A stretch of DNA of 64,000 bases from Ruminococcus flavefaciens. Its GTDB lineage: Bacteria > Bacillota > Clostridia > Oscillospirales > Ruminococcaceae. This document shows, piece after piece, positions 1 to 8,897 of this stretch. The notes under the pieces were generated by a model, which was not told where the DNA came from, did not search any database, and worked only from the letters and a program-made list of their open reading frames with translations. Position 1 is the stretch's first letter. Every line of letters begins with the position of its first letter. The DNA is taken from positions 124,001 through 188,000 of the forward strand of contig NZ_FPIP01000003.1 in the NCBI RefSeq assembly GCF_900119075.1, read 5' to 3'. The position numbers and the translations under genes are program-made.

Positions 1-1448
1 AGATAGGTACGCTCAACGCTCTGGGTATGAAAAAGCGAAAGATACTGTTTCATTATCTCAGTTACAGCTTTGTACTGTCGACGATTGGCTGTATCCTTGG
101 AATAATACTCGGTATACTGACATTCGGCAGACTTATGGTGAATATGTTCAGTCAGTTCTACACTCTTCCGAACTGGCAGCCCGGATTCAGCTACAAGAGT
201 ATCATAGTTGCGGCGGTTCTTGTGTTTATATGTACGGGAACGTCTTATCTTAGCTGCAAGCAGATACTGAAGATACACCCGTCGGAGGCTCTCAGACCTG
301 CGGCTGCCAAGACTGCAAAGCCCTGCATTTTTGAGAAGCTGCCGTTCTGGAAGAAGCTCAGTTTCAATGTAAGGTATAATCTCCGCGATATATCACGTTC
401 TAAAATGAGAGCGTTTATGGGAGTTTTCGGCACCTGCATGGGTATGATGATAATGGAGCTTGGACTTGGTGCCTATGACACAGTAGATTATGTCCGTGAC
501 TGGTATTTCCATGATATCCAGAATTATGAGTATCAGGTGCTGCTCAATGACAGCTGCACTCCCGAACAGGCTGAAGAGTTAAAAATCGAGACAGGCGGTG
601 AGCTTATAGCTATGGAAGCGATATCCATAGCTGCAAAGGAACACCCGACTTCCGATGGTATCATAAGCTGTAAACTGGCAGTTACCGAGGGAGAGCAGCT
701 CTACTGCGTATCGGATACAGAGCTCAGAACAACTCCCATAAGGAAAGGCACTGTTGCTCTGACTATGAAACAGGCAAAAAAACTTGGACTTTCAGAGGGA
801 GACAAGGTTTACTGGAAAACAGCGACAGGTTCTGAATGGAACGAGAGCAAAATAGGACTTATATCGCGCCACCCGAATATTACGGGAATCACCATGCTGC
901 GTGAGGATTACGAGGCAGTAGGAATGGACTTCCGACCTGTAATGCTGGTATCGAGGAACAACTGTGAAAATACTGCCGATAACGACTGTGTTTCCGCTGT
1001 TCACAGTATGAAAGACCTTATCGCTGCCTTTGACAAGATGATGGAGATAATGAATCTGCTGGTATATTTCATGGTGGTATTCTCGGTTCTGCTGATAGTC
1101 ATAGTTCTCTACAATTCGGGTAATCTTTCATTCAATGAGCGCGAAAAGGAATTTGCAACTCTTAAAGTTCTTGGCTTTAAGAGCAGCGCTATACGTCGAC
1201 TACTCTCTACACAAAACCTGTGGCTGTCCATTATCGGCTGCATATTGGGACTCCCCCTCGGACGTGTACCATTGCAGGCAATGATGGACTCCAACGGCGA
1301 CGCAGTTGACTGGCCGTGCTATATTGCACCGACAACATATATAATTGCGGCAATATTTGTAATGACTGTATCCGTACTTGTCAGCTTTATGTTCTCGCGC
1401 AGGATAAAGAAGATAGACATGGTCGAAGTGCTGAAAGGTATGGAATAA
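1..1448 (+). CDS. FtsX-like ABC transporter permease, C-terminal part (5' end outside window)
   Basis: This is a membrane permease subunit of a MacB/FtsX-type ABC transporter. The frame stays open to the left edge: codons from base 3 read IGTLNALGMKKRKI ahead of the Met at 27, which matches the conserved cytoplasmic loop of these permeases, so the gene begins before the window. Counted from that Met, hydrophobic segments lie at about 10-40, 58-80, 127-150, 340-368, 390-412 and 432-458. A large extracellular loop lies between the third and fourth. The end, MVEVLKGME, is the usual terminus of this family. No ATPase partner is in the window; it probably lies upstream. The next gene starts 20 bases downstream, so this permease heads or belongs to the operon that runs to 9.5 kb. 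Substrate unknown. Confidence 0.85.
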   Translation, partial: IGTLNALGMKKRKILFHYLSYSFVLSTIGCILGIILGILTFGRLMVNMFSQFYTLPNWQPGFSYKSIIVAAVLVFICTGTSYLSCKQILKIHPSEALRPAAAKTAKPCIFEKLPFWKKLSFNVRYNLRDISRSKMRAFMGVFGTCMGMMIMELGLGAYDTVDYVRDWYFHDIQNYEYQVLLNDSCTPEQAEELKIETGGELIAMEAISIAAKEHPTSDGIISCKLAVTEGEQLYCVSDTELRTTPIRKGTVALTMKQAKKLGLSEGDKVYWKTATGSEWNESKIGLISRHPNITGITMLREDYEAVGMDFRPVMLVSRNNCENTADNDCVSAVHSMKDLIAAFDKMMEIMNLLVYFMVVFSVLLIVIVLYNSGNLSFNEREKEFATLKVLGFKSSAIRRLLSTQNLWLSIIGCILGLPLGRVPLQAMMDSNGDAVDWPCYIAPTTYIIAAIFVMTVSVLVSFMFSRRIKKIDMVEVLKGME

Positions 1449-1468
1449 ATATTAAAGGAGTAATTATT

Positions 1469-2266
1469 ATGGAATTAAGATTAGGCGATGTGCAGACTAC
1501 TGCACTTATCCCTCTTGCTGTAAAAGCAAATGAAACACTCAGAAAAAACGCTCGTGTCAAAGACAGGAAAGCAGTGGAGATCATAAAGACACTGAATATT
1601 GATACCACTCCGTATGATAAGTTCATGTCTCATGAAGGAGTAATTGCACGAACAATTATGCTTGACCGTCAGCTGAAAGGAATAATCAGGAAAGCCCCTG
1701 ATACTGTAATTGTAAATGTAGGTGCAGGCTTTGACAACCGATTTGAAAGAATGGATAATGGCAAGATACTGTGGTTTGATCTTGACCTTCCCGATTCTAT
1801 CGCTGCAAGAAGAAAGGCTTTTCCTGAACGTGAACGTGTAACGATGATTGCAGGAAATGCACTGGAAAGCGACTGGTGTAAAACGGTACAGGAAGCGCTT
1901 GTGGGCAGAGAATCCAAGCCTGTTTTTATTGCTGAGGGCTTATTTATGTACCTGACACTCGATCAGATCCGTACTTTTCTTGAAGTTCTGAAAAACAACT
2001 TTCCTGACGGCGGTATACTGATCGCTGAGCAGAACTGCAAGGCAATGCAGAAAAGTGAAAAGCATCACGATACAGTAAAAAATACAAATGCGCACTTCAT
2101 GTCCGGCACTGATTCGGGAAAGGAGATCGCTGATCTTACAGAGGGAATAGAATTTGTGGAGGAACACAGCTTCAATGAAGAGATGAAGAAGTACAGCATA
2201 CGGGCAAAGCTTTTTGCGCTGTTACTGCCTAAGATGAATGATCGCTGGGCGACTTTCAGATGGTAA
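1469..2266 (+). CDS. Class I methyltransferase, leucine carboxyl methyltransferase-like (LCM/TcmP family)
   Basis: The 265-aa protein has the SAM-binding signature of the LCM/PPM1 family: NVGAGFDNRFERM near residue 87, then FDLDLPDS, then an acidic EGLFMYL motif. Members methylate carboxyl or hydroxyl groups of small molecules or proteins; the substrate here is unknown. ATG 1469 is chosen because AAAGGAG lies 8 bases upstream. Longer in-frame starts lie inside the preceding gene. It is the first of four methyltransferases in the same operon. Confidence 0.85.
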   Translation: MELRLGDVQTTALIPLAVKANETLRKNARVKDRKAVEIIKTLNIDTTPYDKFMSHEGVIARTIMLDRQLKGIIRKAPDTVIVNVGAGFDNRFERMDNGKILWFDLDLPDSIAARRKAFPERERVTMIAGNALESDWCKTVQEALVGRESKPVFIAEGLFMYLTLDQIRTFLEVLKNNFPDGGILIAEQNCKAMQKSEKHHDTVKNTNAHFMSGTDSGKEIADLTEGIEFVEEHSFNEEMKKYSIRAKLFALLLPKMNDRWATFRW

Positions 2267-2315
2267 CGTTACGATTATTTCAGAGAATGACCATGCACAG
2301 AGGAAAGGAACAGCA

Positions 2316-2945
2316 ATGAAAAAAGTACGCTCATTATCAAAAGAGAAAATAGATGAAATATCCGCGCTAATCGGAGCTTCGTTCTGGGATTTTCCCTATG
2401 AACCCAATGAAGGCGGATTGAAGCCTTTCTTTCCGTCAAAAGCAGCGATGACCGAATACATGAAGGCCTTTGTTATTGCAGGCATAGAAAGCGGAACGTT
2501 TTACTGCACCGATAACGGCGAGGGCTATATCCTCATCACCGATACGAAAGGCAATCACCCGAATTTCCGAAGCATTGTCAGAATGGTACGGCGAATGAAA
2601 AATGCGCTTGGCGGCTGGAGCAAACTGTTTTCATTTCTGAAACAGGCAAACAGCGGCTGTGACATCAAGCCCCTTGAGATACAGATGAAAAAGCAGAAGA
2701 AGCCCTATGTCAAGGTTGAAATGCTGATCGTGACAGAGCAGTATCAGGGACAGGGCTATATGCGGAAGCTTATGGAGTTCGCATATAAAATGGCAGACAA
2801 AAACGGCTGTCCCTGCATACTTGATACAGACGCAAAGGGGAAATGCGACCGCTATGTACATCTCGGAATGAAGCTCGTTCAGACACGAACTGCGGCGGGC
2901 TGTAAGATATATGACCTGATGTACAGCAAGAAAGGCGTGAACTGA
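2316..2945 (+). CDS. GNAT-family N-acetyltransferase
   Basis: The 209-aa protein has the acetyl-CoA pyrophosphate-binding motif QGQGYMRKLM (about residues 149-158) after a beta strand VKVEMLIV, and a C-terminal segment CDRYVHLGMKLVQTR typical of small-molecule GNAT enzymes. The start at 2316 follows AGGAAAGG with good spacing; an upstream in-frame start at 2238 would overlap the previous gene. It ends one base before the next gene, which implies translational coupling. The acyl acceptor is unknown. Confidence 0.8.
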   Translation: MKKVRSLSKEKIDEISALIGASFWDFPYEPNEGGLKPFFPSKAAMTEYMKAFVIAGIESGTFYCTDNGEGYILITDTKGNHPNFRSIVRMVRRMKNALGGWSKLFSFLKQANSGCDIKPLEIQMKKQKKPYVKVEMLIVTEQYQGQGYMRKLMEFAYKMADKNGCPCILDTDAKGKCDRYVHLGMKLVQTRTAAGCKIYDLMYSKKGVN

Positions 2946-2946
2946 T

Positions 2947-3444
2947 ATGAGCATCCCTGTCATTATCATAGAAATGGCTATATTTGCTGTATTGTTTACG
3001 ATAATGTGCTTCAAAACAACAGGACGAAACAATACAACACAGGTAGAAAACTATCCCCCTGATATTCAGGAGGAATACTTCAAAACACATGAACAGGTAC
3101 CGACTGCGCCGCTTTCAAAGAGAGTAGTCATAACAAAATCAATCGCACTGATTGGCTTTGCTGTAATACTCATTATTATGGCGCTTATCGCCGGAGCAAA
3201 ATCCTTTACACAGGGATTTCTGTTTGCATTTGGCATGATGGCGTGGATCGGAGCATATGATACATTCTTTATTGACTGGGTTCTTTTCGCTAATATGAAG
3301 CATTTTCGTCTTGAAGGCACCGAGCACATGGACAAGGCGTATCATCAAAAATGGTTTCACCTGAAAGGAATGCTGTTTCCCGGATTGATGTTTGCCCTGA
3401 TACCGGCTGTGATTGTTGGTTTGATTGTGATGCTGATACGATGA
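2947..3444 (+). CDS. Small integral membrane protein of unknown function
   Basis: The 165-aa protein has an N-terminal hydrophobic helix (about residues 2-22), a short hydrophilic stretch, and three further hydrophobic segments at about 58-80, 84-105 and 140-163. I do not recognise the family and see no catalytic motif. It follows the acetyltransferase by one base and precedes the EamA exporter by about 20 bases, so it is co-transcribed. Confidence 0.7.
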   Translation: MSIPVIIIEMAIFAVLFTIMCFKTTGRNNTTQVENYPPDIQEEYFKTHEQVPTAPLSKRVVITKSIALIGFAVILIIMALIAGAKSFTQGFLFAFGMMAWIGAYDTFFIDWVLFANMKHFRLEGTEHMDKAYHQKWFHLKGMLFPGLMFALIPAVIVGLIVMLIR

Positions 3445-3465
3445 TAAATGCAGGAGATAGATACT

Positions 3466-4527
3466 ATGTATGAAAAAAATAAAAATATCGCTGTTTTGTA
3501 TGCGCTGGCGGCAGCAGTATTCTATGCATTGAATGTTCCTTGCTCAAAGCTGCTGCTTGCTCATATTGAACCGACAGTTATGGCGGCATTTCTTTATTTT
3601 GGTGCAGGCTTCGGTGTTGGTATCATGTATCTTTTTCATCGAAAAAAAGAAGTATCCTCCGAACGTCTTGCAAAAAAAGATCTGCCTTATACGATTGGAA
3701 TGATACTGCTTGATATCATAGCACCGATTCTTCTGATGATTGGCGTAAAATACGGTACAGCGTCAGGTGCTTCTTTACTTGGAAATTTTGAGATCGTCGC
3801 AACAACAATGATCGCTTTTATTCTTTTCAGAGAGAAGATCAGTAAAAAAGTGTGGGCGGCTGTCGGACTCATCACATTGGCAAGTTTGATTCTGTCGTTT
3901 GGAAATATCGGAAGTCTGCATTTTTCTATCGGTTCACTTTTTGTTCTTGGTGCGACTGTATGCTGGGGAATGGAAAACAACTGCACAAAGAGTATCTCTG
4001 AAAAAAGCACCTATCAGATCGTGACGATAAAAGGCATCGGTTCGGGAACAGGTTCGCTGATTGTGGCAGCATTACTCGGTGAGCGCATTCCGTCTGCAAA
4101 ATATCTTCTGCCTGCACTCGTGCTTGGATTTGTTGCATACGGACTTAGTATCTTTACTTATATCCGCGCTCAGAAAGAACTCGGTGCTGCGAAAACCAGT
4201 GCGTATTACGCAGTTGCTCCTTTTATCGCTGCGTTTCTTTCTTTTGTATTTCTGCATGAAAAGCTGACAGTGGTTTATCTGGCTGCTTTTCTTGTGATGT
4301 TTGTCGGAACAGCACTTGTAACTGCTGATACACTTGCGCATTATCATTCTCATCAGCATCAGCATACTTTTACACACACCCACGGCGGAACAACACATAC
4401 ACATACGATCACGCACGATCACAGCCATTTACATTACGTTAGCGATGCCGTACACGGTCATAGACATAGTCGGCATGAACTAGAAAAAATTGTATCTGAA
4501 CTTCATGTAAAGGAGCACCTGCAATGA
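3466..4527 (+). CDS. EamA/DMT-family transporter with a histidine-rich cytoplasmic tail
   Basis: The 353-aa protein has ten predicted hydrophobic segments arranged as two EamA repeats (for example AVLYALAAAVFYALNVPCSK and the internal repeat near residue 150), the layout of drug/metabolite exporters. After the last helix there is an unusual tail of about 60 residues, rich in His (HYHSHQHQHTFTHTHGG and HTHTITHDHSHLH), as in zinc, nickel or cobalt transporters. ATG 3466 is preferred over 3448 because CAGGAGAT sits just upstream of it. With the ZIP transporter in the same operon, the tail suggests transition-metal handling; this is inference. Confidence 0.85.
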   Translation: MYEKNKNIAVLYALAAAVFYALNVPCSKLLLAHIEPTVMAAFLYFGAGFGVGIMYLFHRKKEVSSERLAKKDLPYTIGMILLDIIAPILLMIGVKYGTASGASLLGNFEIVATTMIAFILFREKISKKVWAAVGLITLASLILSFGNIGSLHFSIGSLFVLGATVCWGMENNCTKSISEKSTYQIVTIKGIGSGTGSLIVAALLGERIPSAKYLLPALVLGFVAYGLSIFTYIRAQKELGAAKTSAYYAVAPFIAAFLSFVFLHEKLTVVYLAAFLVMFVGTALVTADTLAHYHSHQHQHTFTHTHGGTTHTHTITHDHSHLHYVSDAVHGHRHSRHELEKIVSELHVKEHLQ

Positions 4528-4584
4528 GATTGATGCAACTGTCATGACAAGCTGATAAATCTGTTGCGTTAAGGTGGTTATAAT

Positions 4585-5574
4585 ATGAAATTCGATAAAC
4601 ATGATAAGGTAGTAAAAGCTCCCGATGCTTTGAATAATCCGCTGTATAAGCTGATAAAAGCAGTGGTGAAGGCTGCAAAGATCAGGAACAGCCTTGTAGG
4701 TACAAAAGAAGAAGTCCTTGCAAAAGCGGCGAAAATGAATGCAAAAAACCGACATTTCATCATGCCCGATGACAGCAAGGCTCATTACACTGATCATCTG
4801 ATATATGGAAATTATCACTGCCTTGAAATTGATATAGAAAAGAAACGGCGGAAGAAAGCGGTGCTGTTCGTATTTGGCGGTGGAATGATACTCGGCTCGG
4901 ATAAGGGAGATGTGGGAATTTCGAGAAAAATTTCAGAAACTGCAAATGCTGATGTGTGGTTTCCGTATTATCCCCTCTGCCATGAACATGATATGCTTGA
5001 AAATGTGCAGATGATATTTGAATGCTATGCGAAAATGCTTAAGTTTTATAAAGCTGAAAATATTGTATTTCTTGGTTTTTCATCGGGCGGAGCACTGATA
5101 CTCGACCTTATCACATATATCAATGAGCTGAATGACAGCGGAAGCAGTATTCCAATGCCGGGAATGCTTATACCTATTTCGCCCGGGAGCGTTCCAGTTA
5201 CAGAAACGGAGAAAGCAGAAATAAAGGTGCTCGATAAAAGGGATATCATGATACCTGCCGAGTATATGTATACTGCCCATGATATAATGTGTCACGGCAG
5301 AGATATTCCTGAAATATACCTTGCAACGGCACACGGAGATTTCCGCAATGCTCCCATGACGCATTTTTATTACGGAAGTGCTGAAACGCTGTATGCCTTT
5401 GCACCGAGCTATGCAGAGAGCTACCGAAAAGCAGGTGCAAAGTGTATTATTCATGTTGGAAAAGGTATGCATCACTGCTATGCACTGCAATACTTTATTC
5501 CTGGCTGCAAGCCTGCATTTAATGAAGTGATGAGGCTGATACAAAACTATTTCAAAAAGGAGAAAAGAGTATGA
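4585..5574 (+). CDS. Alpha/beta hydrolase (esterase/lipase-like)
   Basis: The 329-aa protein has an alpha/beta-hydrolase fold of the hormone-sensitive-lipase type: an oxyanion-hole motif FGGGMILGS near residue 98 (usually HGGG, here Phe replaces His), the nucleophile elbow GFSSGG near residue 165, and a C-terminal HVGKGMHHCYAL that supplies the likely catalytic His. There is no signal peptide, so it acts in the cytoplasm. An AAGGTGG ribosome binding site precedes ATG 4585. Its stop overlaps the next gene's start. Substrate unknown; an ester or lactone product of the neighbouring methyltransferases is possible but unproven. Confidence 0.8.
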   Translation: MKFDKHDKVVKAPDALNNPLYKLIKAVVKAAKIRNSLVGTKEEVLAKAAKMNAKNRHFIMPDDSKAHYTDHLIYGNYHCLEIDIEKKRRKKAVLFVFGGGMILGSDKGDVGISRKISETANADVWFPYYPLCHEHDMLENVQMIFECYAKMLKFYKAENIVFLGFSSGGALILDLITYINELNDSGSSIPMPGMLIPISPGSVPVTETEKAEIKVLDKRDIMIPAEYMYTAHDIMCHGRDIPEIYLATAHGDFRNAPMTHFYYGSAETLYAFAPSYAESYRKAGAKCIIHVGKGMHHCYALQYFIPGCKPAFNEVMRLIQNYFKKEKRV

Positions 5575-6143
5575 GAACTGAAAAGAAATGGAGCCCGAAG
5601 AACGCTTTATGGATGCTGCTTTATGTTGTCATTTACGTTGTGACGTCGGTGATCGTTTGCGCATTTGGGGCGATACATCCATTTTTCTTCGTTTGCTATC
5701 AGATAACCGCCGGATTGCTTGTAACTGGAGTAGCAGCAAAAGCATTTGATAAAATAAGAGCTTTTGGAGTTGCGGCGTGTTTATCATGTGGTATGCTTCT
5801 TGCTTTCTTTGCGATGCAGGACGCAAATCTGTGGCACTGTGTACCTGTCATAGTTATTGCAGTGCTTGCGGAATTTATCCGCATGATATTTAAGTATAGC
5901 TCAGCAGGCAACATGATTGCTTCAGTCATTATGACATTTTCTACATTTGGATACTATGGACAGATATGGTTCAATCGTGATTATACATACAAGTGTGCTG
6001 TTGATGAGATGCCAGGCGGTTATGCGGATACACTTATGAATTGCAGCCCTGCATGGGCATTTCCTGTTGTATTGATAATCGGAATAGCTGTTGCTGTTGT
6101 GATTTACACTATAACGAAAAAACTATTTAGATTTGAAAAGTGA
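5571..6143 (+). CDS. MptD-family ECF transporter S component
   Basis: The 190-aa protein has about six hydrophobic segments and resembles the MptD/Trep_Strep family of substrate-binding (S) components of energy-coupling-factor transporters. Supporting residues include the helix FGAIHPFFFVCYQITAG and the conserved loop with DEMPGGYADT. S components bind the substrate in the membrane and use a shared EcfA-EcfT module; one such module with its own MptD-type S component is at 25.3-28.1 kb. The start overlaps the hydrolase stop (ATGA). The substrate is unknown. The family is found beside siderophore and metal uptake genes. Confidence 0.75.
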   Translation: MRTEKKWSPKNALWMLLYVVIYVVTSVIVCAFGAIHPFFFVCYQITAGLLVTGVAAKAFDKIRAFGVAACLSCGMLLAFFAMQDANLWHCVPVIVIAVLAEFIRMIFKYSSAGNMIASVIMTFSTFGYYGQIWFNRDYTYKCAVDEMPGGYADTLMNCSPAWAFPVVLIIGIAVAVVIYTITKKLFRFEK

Positions 6144-6168
6144 TTTTTCTGTTAAAGGAGTGTTATAA

Positions 6169-6954
6169 ATGAGTGCAAATTATAAAAACTGGGTACCAAA
6201 CGGAATGATAACTGCATTGACCGCAGGAACGGCTATTCTCGGCGCAGGAACAGCAGCGCTTATGTGTGCTAAGATGAGTCCAAAGCTGAAAATGGCTCTT
6301 GTCGGAACGGCAGGCGCAGGCACACTTGCCTGCGGTGCGATGACAGCATGGAGCATTTATGCACACTGTAAATTCTCATATAACGGCAACCGACAGCTAT
6401 CCAAAGCGATTGTCGAGGGTACTGCGAAATATATTACGCTGCCCGAAGGCGGCATCGGACTTGACGTTGGCTGCGGAAGCGGTGCGCTGACCATTGCTTG
6501 TGCAAAGCGAAATCCTCAGGGCAGAATGGTCGGCATAGACCGCTGGGGCATGGAGTATGCGTCGTTCAGTCAGCAGCTTTGCGAGGATAATTCTGATTCT
6601 GAGGGTGTTCAGAATACGGAATTTCATCAGGGTGACGCCTGCAAGCTTGATTATCCTGATGAATATTTTGACGCAGTTACGAGCAATTATGTTTACCATA
6701 ATATCACAGGAGTAAACAAGCAGGAACTTCTCCGTGAAACTATGCGTGTGCTGAAAAAAGGCGGCACATTTGCAATACATGACATTATGTCAAAGGCTCG
6801 TTACGGCGATATGCAGCAGTTTATCAGTGAACTGTATAACGAGGGCTATGAAGTCGTTGAGCTGATTGACACTACAAACGGTATGTTCATGTCAAAGGGA
6901 GAAGCAAAAGTTCTTGGACTGAGCGGCTCGTCGTTGCTTGTGGGCAGAAAATGA
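6169..6954 (+). CDS. Membrane-anchored class I SAM-dependent methyltransferase
   Basis: The 261-aa protein begins with two hydrophobic helices (about residues 12-30 and 38-63) followed by a soluble class I methyltransferase domain. SAM motif I is LDVGCGSGALTIACA near residue 98, motif II includes GIDRWG, and a UbiE-like core VTSNYVYHNI follows. The anchor suggests a membrane or lipid substrate. AAAGGAG precedes ATG 6169. Its last codons overlap the start of the ZIP transporter gene. Confidence 0.85.
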   Translation: MSANYKNWVPNGMITALTAGTAILGAGTAALMCAKMSPKLKMALVGTAGAGTLACGAMTAWSIYAHCKFSYNGNRQLSKAIVEGTAKYITLPEGGIGLDVGCGSGALTIACAKRNPQGRMVGIDRWGMEYASFSQQLCEDNSDSEGVQNTEFHQGDACKLDYPDEYFDAVTSNYVYHNITGVNKQELLRETMRVLKKGGTFAIHDIMSKARYGDMQQFISELYNEGYEVVELIDTTNGMFMSKGEAKVLGLSGSSLLVGRK

Positions 6955-7733
6955 AAACAGAAATATTATCTGGACTTCTGATTCCTTTTCTCGGCACCGC
7001 ACTTGGCGCAGGCTGTGTGCTTTTCATGAAGCACAACCTAAGCAGATGTGTTCAGCGGGCGTTGACAGGATTTGCAGCAGGCGTGATGACAGCCGCTTCG
7101 ATATGGAGTCTTATAATTCCGGCAATGAATATGTCAGAGAATATGGGAAAACTCGCTTTTCTTCCTGCGGTTGTCGGATTTTGGTGCGGCATTCTTTTCC
7201 TTTTGCTGCTTGATAGTCTGATACCACATCTGCACATGAATGAAGAAAAAGCGGAGGGATTGCCGTCAAAGCTGGCACGTACAACAATGATGGTGCTTGC
7301 AGTTACGCTACATAATATCCCCGAAGGTATGGCTGTTGGTATCGTATATGCAGGCTTTATATCAGGCTCTGCTGATATGACCGCAGGCGGAGCGCTCGCT
7401 CTGGCTCTCGGAATTGCAATACAGAATTTTCCTGAAGGAGCTATCATTTCAATGCCGCTTCATGTGGAGGGAAAAAGCAAATGGAAGGCGTTTGCGGGCG
7501 GTGTATTATCAGGAGCAGTTGAACCGGTCGGCGCACTCCTCACGATACTATTTGCAAGTCAATTACTGCCTATAATGCCGTATCTGCTGAGCTTTGCCGC
7601 AGGAGCAATGATATATGTGGTGGTAGAGGAACTGATTCCCGAAATGTCTGAAGGAGAGCATTCAAACATCGGTGTTATCCTGTTTTCTGTCGGCTTTACT
7701 CTGATGATGATATTGGATGTTGCACTTGGATAA
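6951..7733 (+). CDS. ZIP-family divalent metal transporter
   Basis: The 260-aa, eight-helix protein carries both metal-binding helix signatures of ZIP carriers: HNIPEGMAVG (near residue 121) and NFPEGAIISMPL (near 158). A His-containing loop (LIPHLHMNEEK) lies between helices 3 and 4. ZIP proteins import Zn2+, Fe2+ or related ions. The start overlaps the preceding methyltransferase by four bases (ATGA coupling). Its presence supports a metal-related role for the operon. Confidence 0.9.
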   Translation: MKTEILSGLLIPFLGTALGAGCVLFMKHNLSRCVQRALTGFAAGVMTAASIWSLIIPAMNMSENMGKLAFLPAVVGFWCGILFLLLLDSLIPHLHMNEEKAEGLPSKLARTTMMVLAVTLHNIPEGMAVGIVYAGFISGSADMTAGGALALALGIAIQNFPEGAIISMPLHVEGKSKWKAFAGGVLSGAVEPVGALLTILFASQLLPIMPYLLSFAAGAMIYVVVEELIPEMSEGEHSNIGVILFSVGFTLMMILDVALG

Positions 7734-7742
7734 GAGAGAAAA

Positions 7743-8228
7743 ATGAAGAATAAAGAGCATTTACCGATTTTTGGTATCGGACCGTTTCTTGTAGTCGGAA
7801 TGGCAGTTGTTGCTGCCATTGCGATTGCTGTATTCAGTTATGTTTTACATCTTGGAACCGTCAGTGTATTTCCTGCGACGATGTTGATAGCCATTGGAAT
7901 TGCACTTATCATCGCAGGTCTGATCGTTTGGTTTATTGGTGCTGTACGGTCCGGAATGGACGATAATATAAAAGAAAATTGTCTGAAAACAAATGGAATA
8001 TATGCATGGGTAAGAAATCCCATGTACAGCGGCTGGTGGATGCTGATCACAGGTATCAGCCTGATGTGGCGCAATATCTTTCTGATTCCCGTGATCGTCA
8101 TCAATTGGGGCATTATGACAGTTGTACTGAAAGCAACTGAAGAAAAATGGCTGCATGAGCTTTACGGGCAGGAGTACGATGACTACTGCAAATGCGTAAA
8201 CAGATGTATACCATTTAAAAGAAAGTAA
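7743..8228 (+). CDS. Isoprenylcysteine carboxyl methyltransferase-like (ICMT/PEMT) membrane methyltransferase
   Basis: The 161-aa protein has four hydrophobic helices and the ICMT/PEMT signature RNPMYSGWWMLITG (about residues 92-105) followed by EEKWLHELYGQEYDDYC. Bacterial members methylate membrane-embedded carboxylates or lipids; the substrate here is unknown. It starts 9 bases after the ZIP gene and ends 12 bases before the next methyltransferase. Confidence 0.85.
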   Translation: MKNKEHLPIFGIGPFLVVGMAVVAAIAIAVFSYVLHLGTVSVFPATMLIAIGIALIIAGLIVWFIGAVRSGMDDNIKENCLKTNGIYAWVRNPMYSGWWMLITGISLMWRNIFLIPVIVINWGIMTVVLKATEEKWLHELYGQEYDDYCKCVNRCIPFKRK

Positions 8229-8240
8229 AAGGAGTATTTT

Positions 8241-8888
8241 ATGACACCAAGAGAATATAAAGACTTATCAATAAAGGAGTTTACAAAAGCTGCCGAGATC
8301 TATGAATCGGATAACGCAGGCGTATATAATATGTGCAAAAAGGATTATCCCGATGTACTGGCAGAGCTTGAAAAGGAGCCGTTTACCGATCTTCTGGATT
8401 GCGGCTGCGGAACAGGTCCTATGCTGACGCTGCTACATAAGAAATATCCCGATAAGCATTACACAGGCATTGACCTGACGCCGAAGATGATAGAGGTCGC
8501 AAAAAGGAAAAACATGAAAGACGTGGAGCTCATAGTCGGTGACTGCGAAAAGCTGCCCTTTGCAGAGAATTCCTTCGATGTGGTCATATGCTGCGAGAGC
8601 TTTCATCACTATCCCAATCCGCAGGACTTCTTCAACAGCGTATATCGTGTTCTCCGTCCAAACGGCAGACTTATCCTGCGTGATATGACAGTTAATTCGT
8701 CGGTAAAGAGGTGGCTGTTTAACCATATTGAGCTTCCTCTTGTAAATCTTGCAGGCAAGGGTGATGTGAAGATCTACGGCAGAGATGACATTAAAAAGCT
8801 GTGCGACGGCTCGGGACTTCACATGGAATCCTTTGAAAAACGAGGTTTCTGCCGTCTGCATTGTGTTGTAAGAAAAAGTGTAAAATAG
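8241..8888 (+). CDS. Class I SAM-dependent methyltransferase
   Basis: The 215-aa soluble methyltransferase has motif I LDCGCGTGPMLTLLH near residue 53, acidic loop GIDLTPKM, and motif IV DVVICCESFHHYPNP. It has an AAAAGGAG site 8 bases before ATG 8241. It is the fourth methyltransferase of the operon and belongs to the UbiE/methyltransferase-11 type. Substrate unknown. Confidence 0.85.
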   Translation: MTPREYKDLSIKEFTKAAEIYESDNAGVYNMCKKDYPDVLAELEKEPFTDLLDCGCGTGPMLTLLHKKYPDKHYTGIDLTPKMIEVAKRKNMKDVELIVGDCEKLPFAENSFDVVICCESFHHYPNPQDFFNSVYRVLRPNGRLILRDMTVNSSVKRWLFNHIELPLVNLAGKGDVKIYGRDDIKKLCDGSGLHMESFEKRGFCRLHCVVRKSVK

Positions 8889-8897
8889 GAGTTTTTT

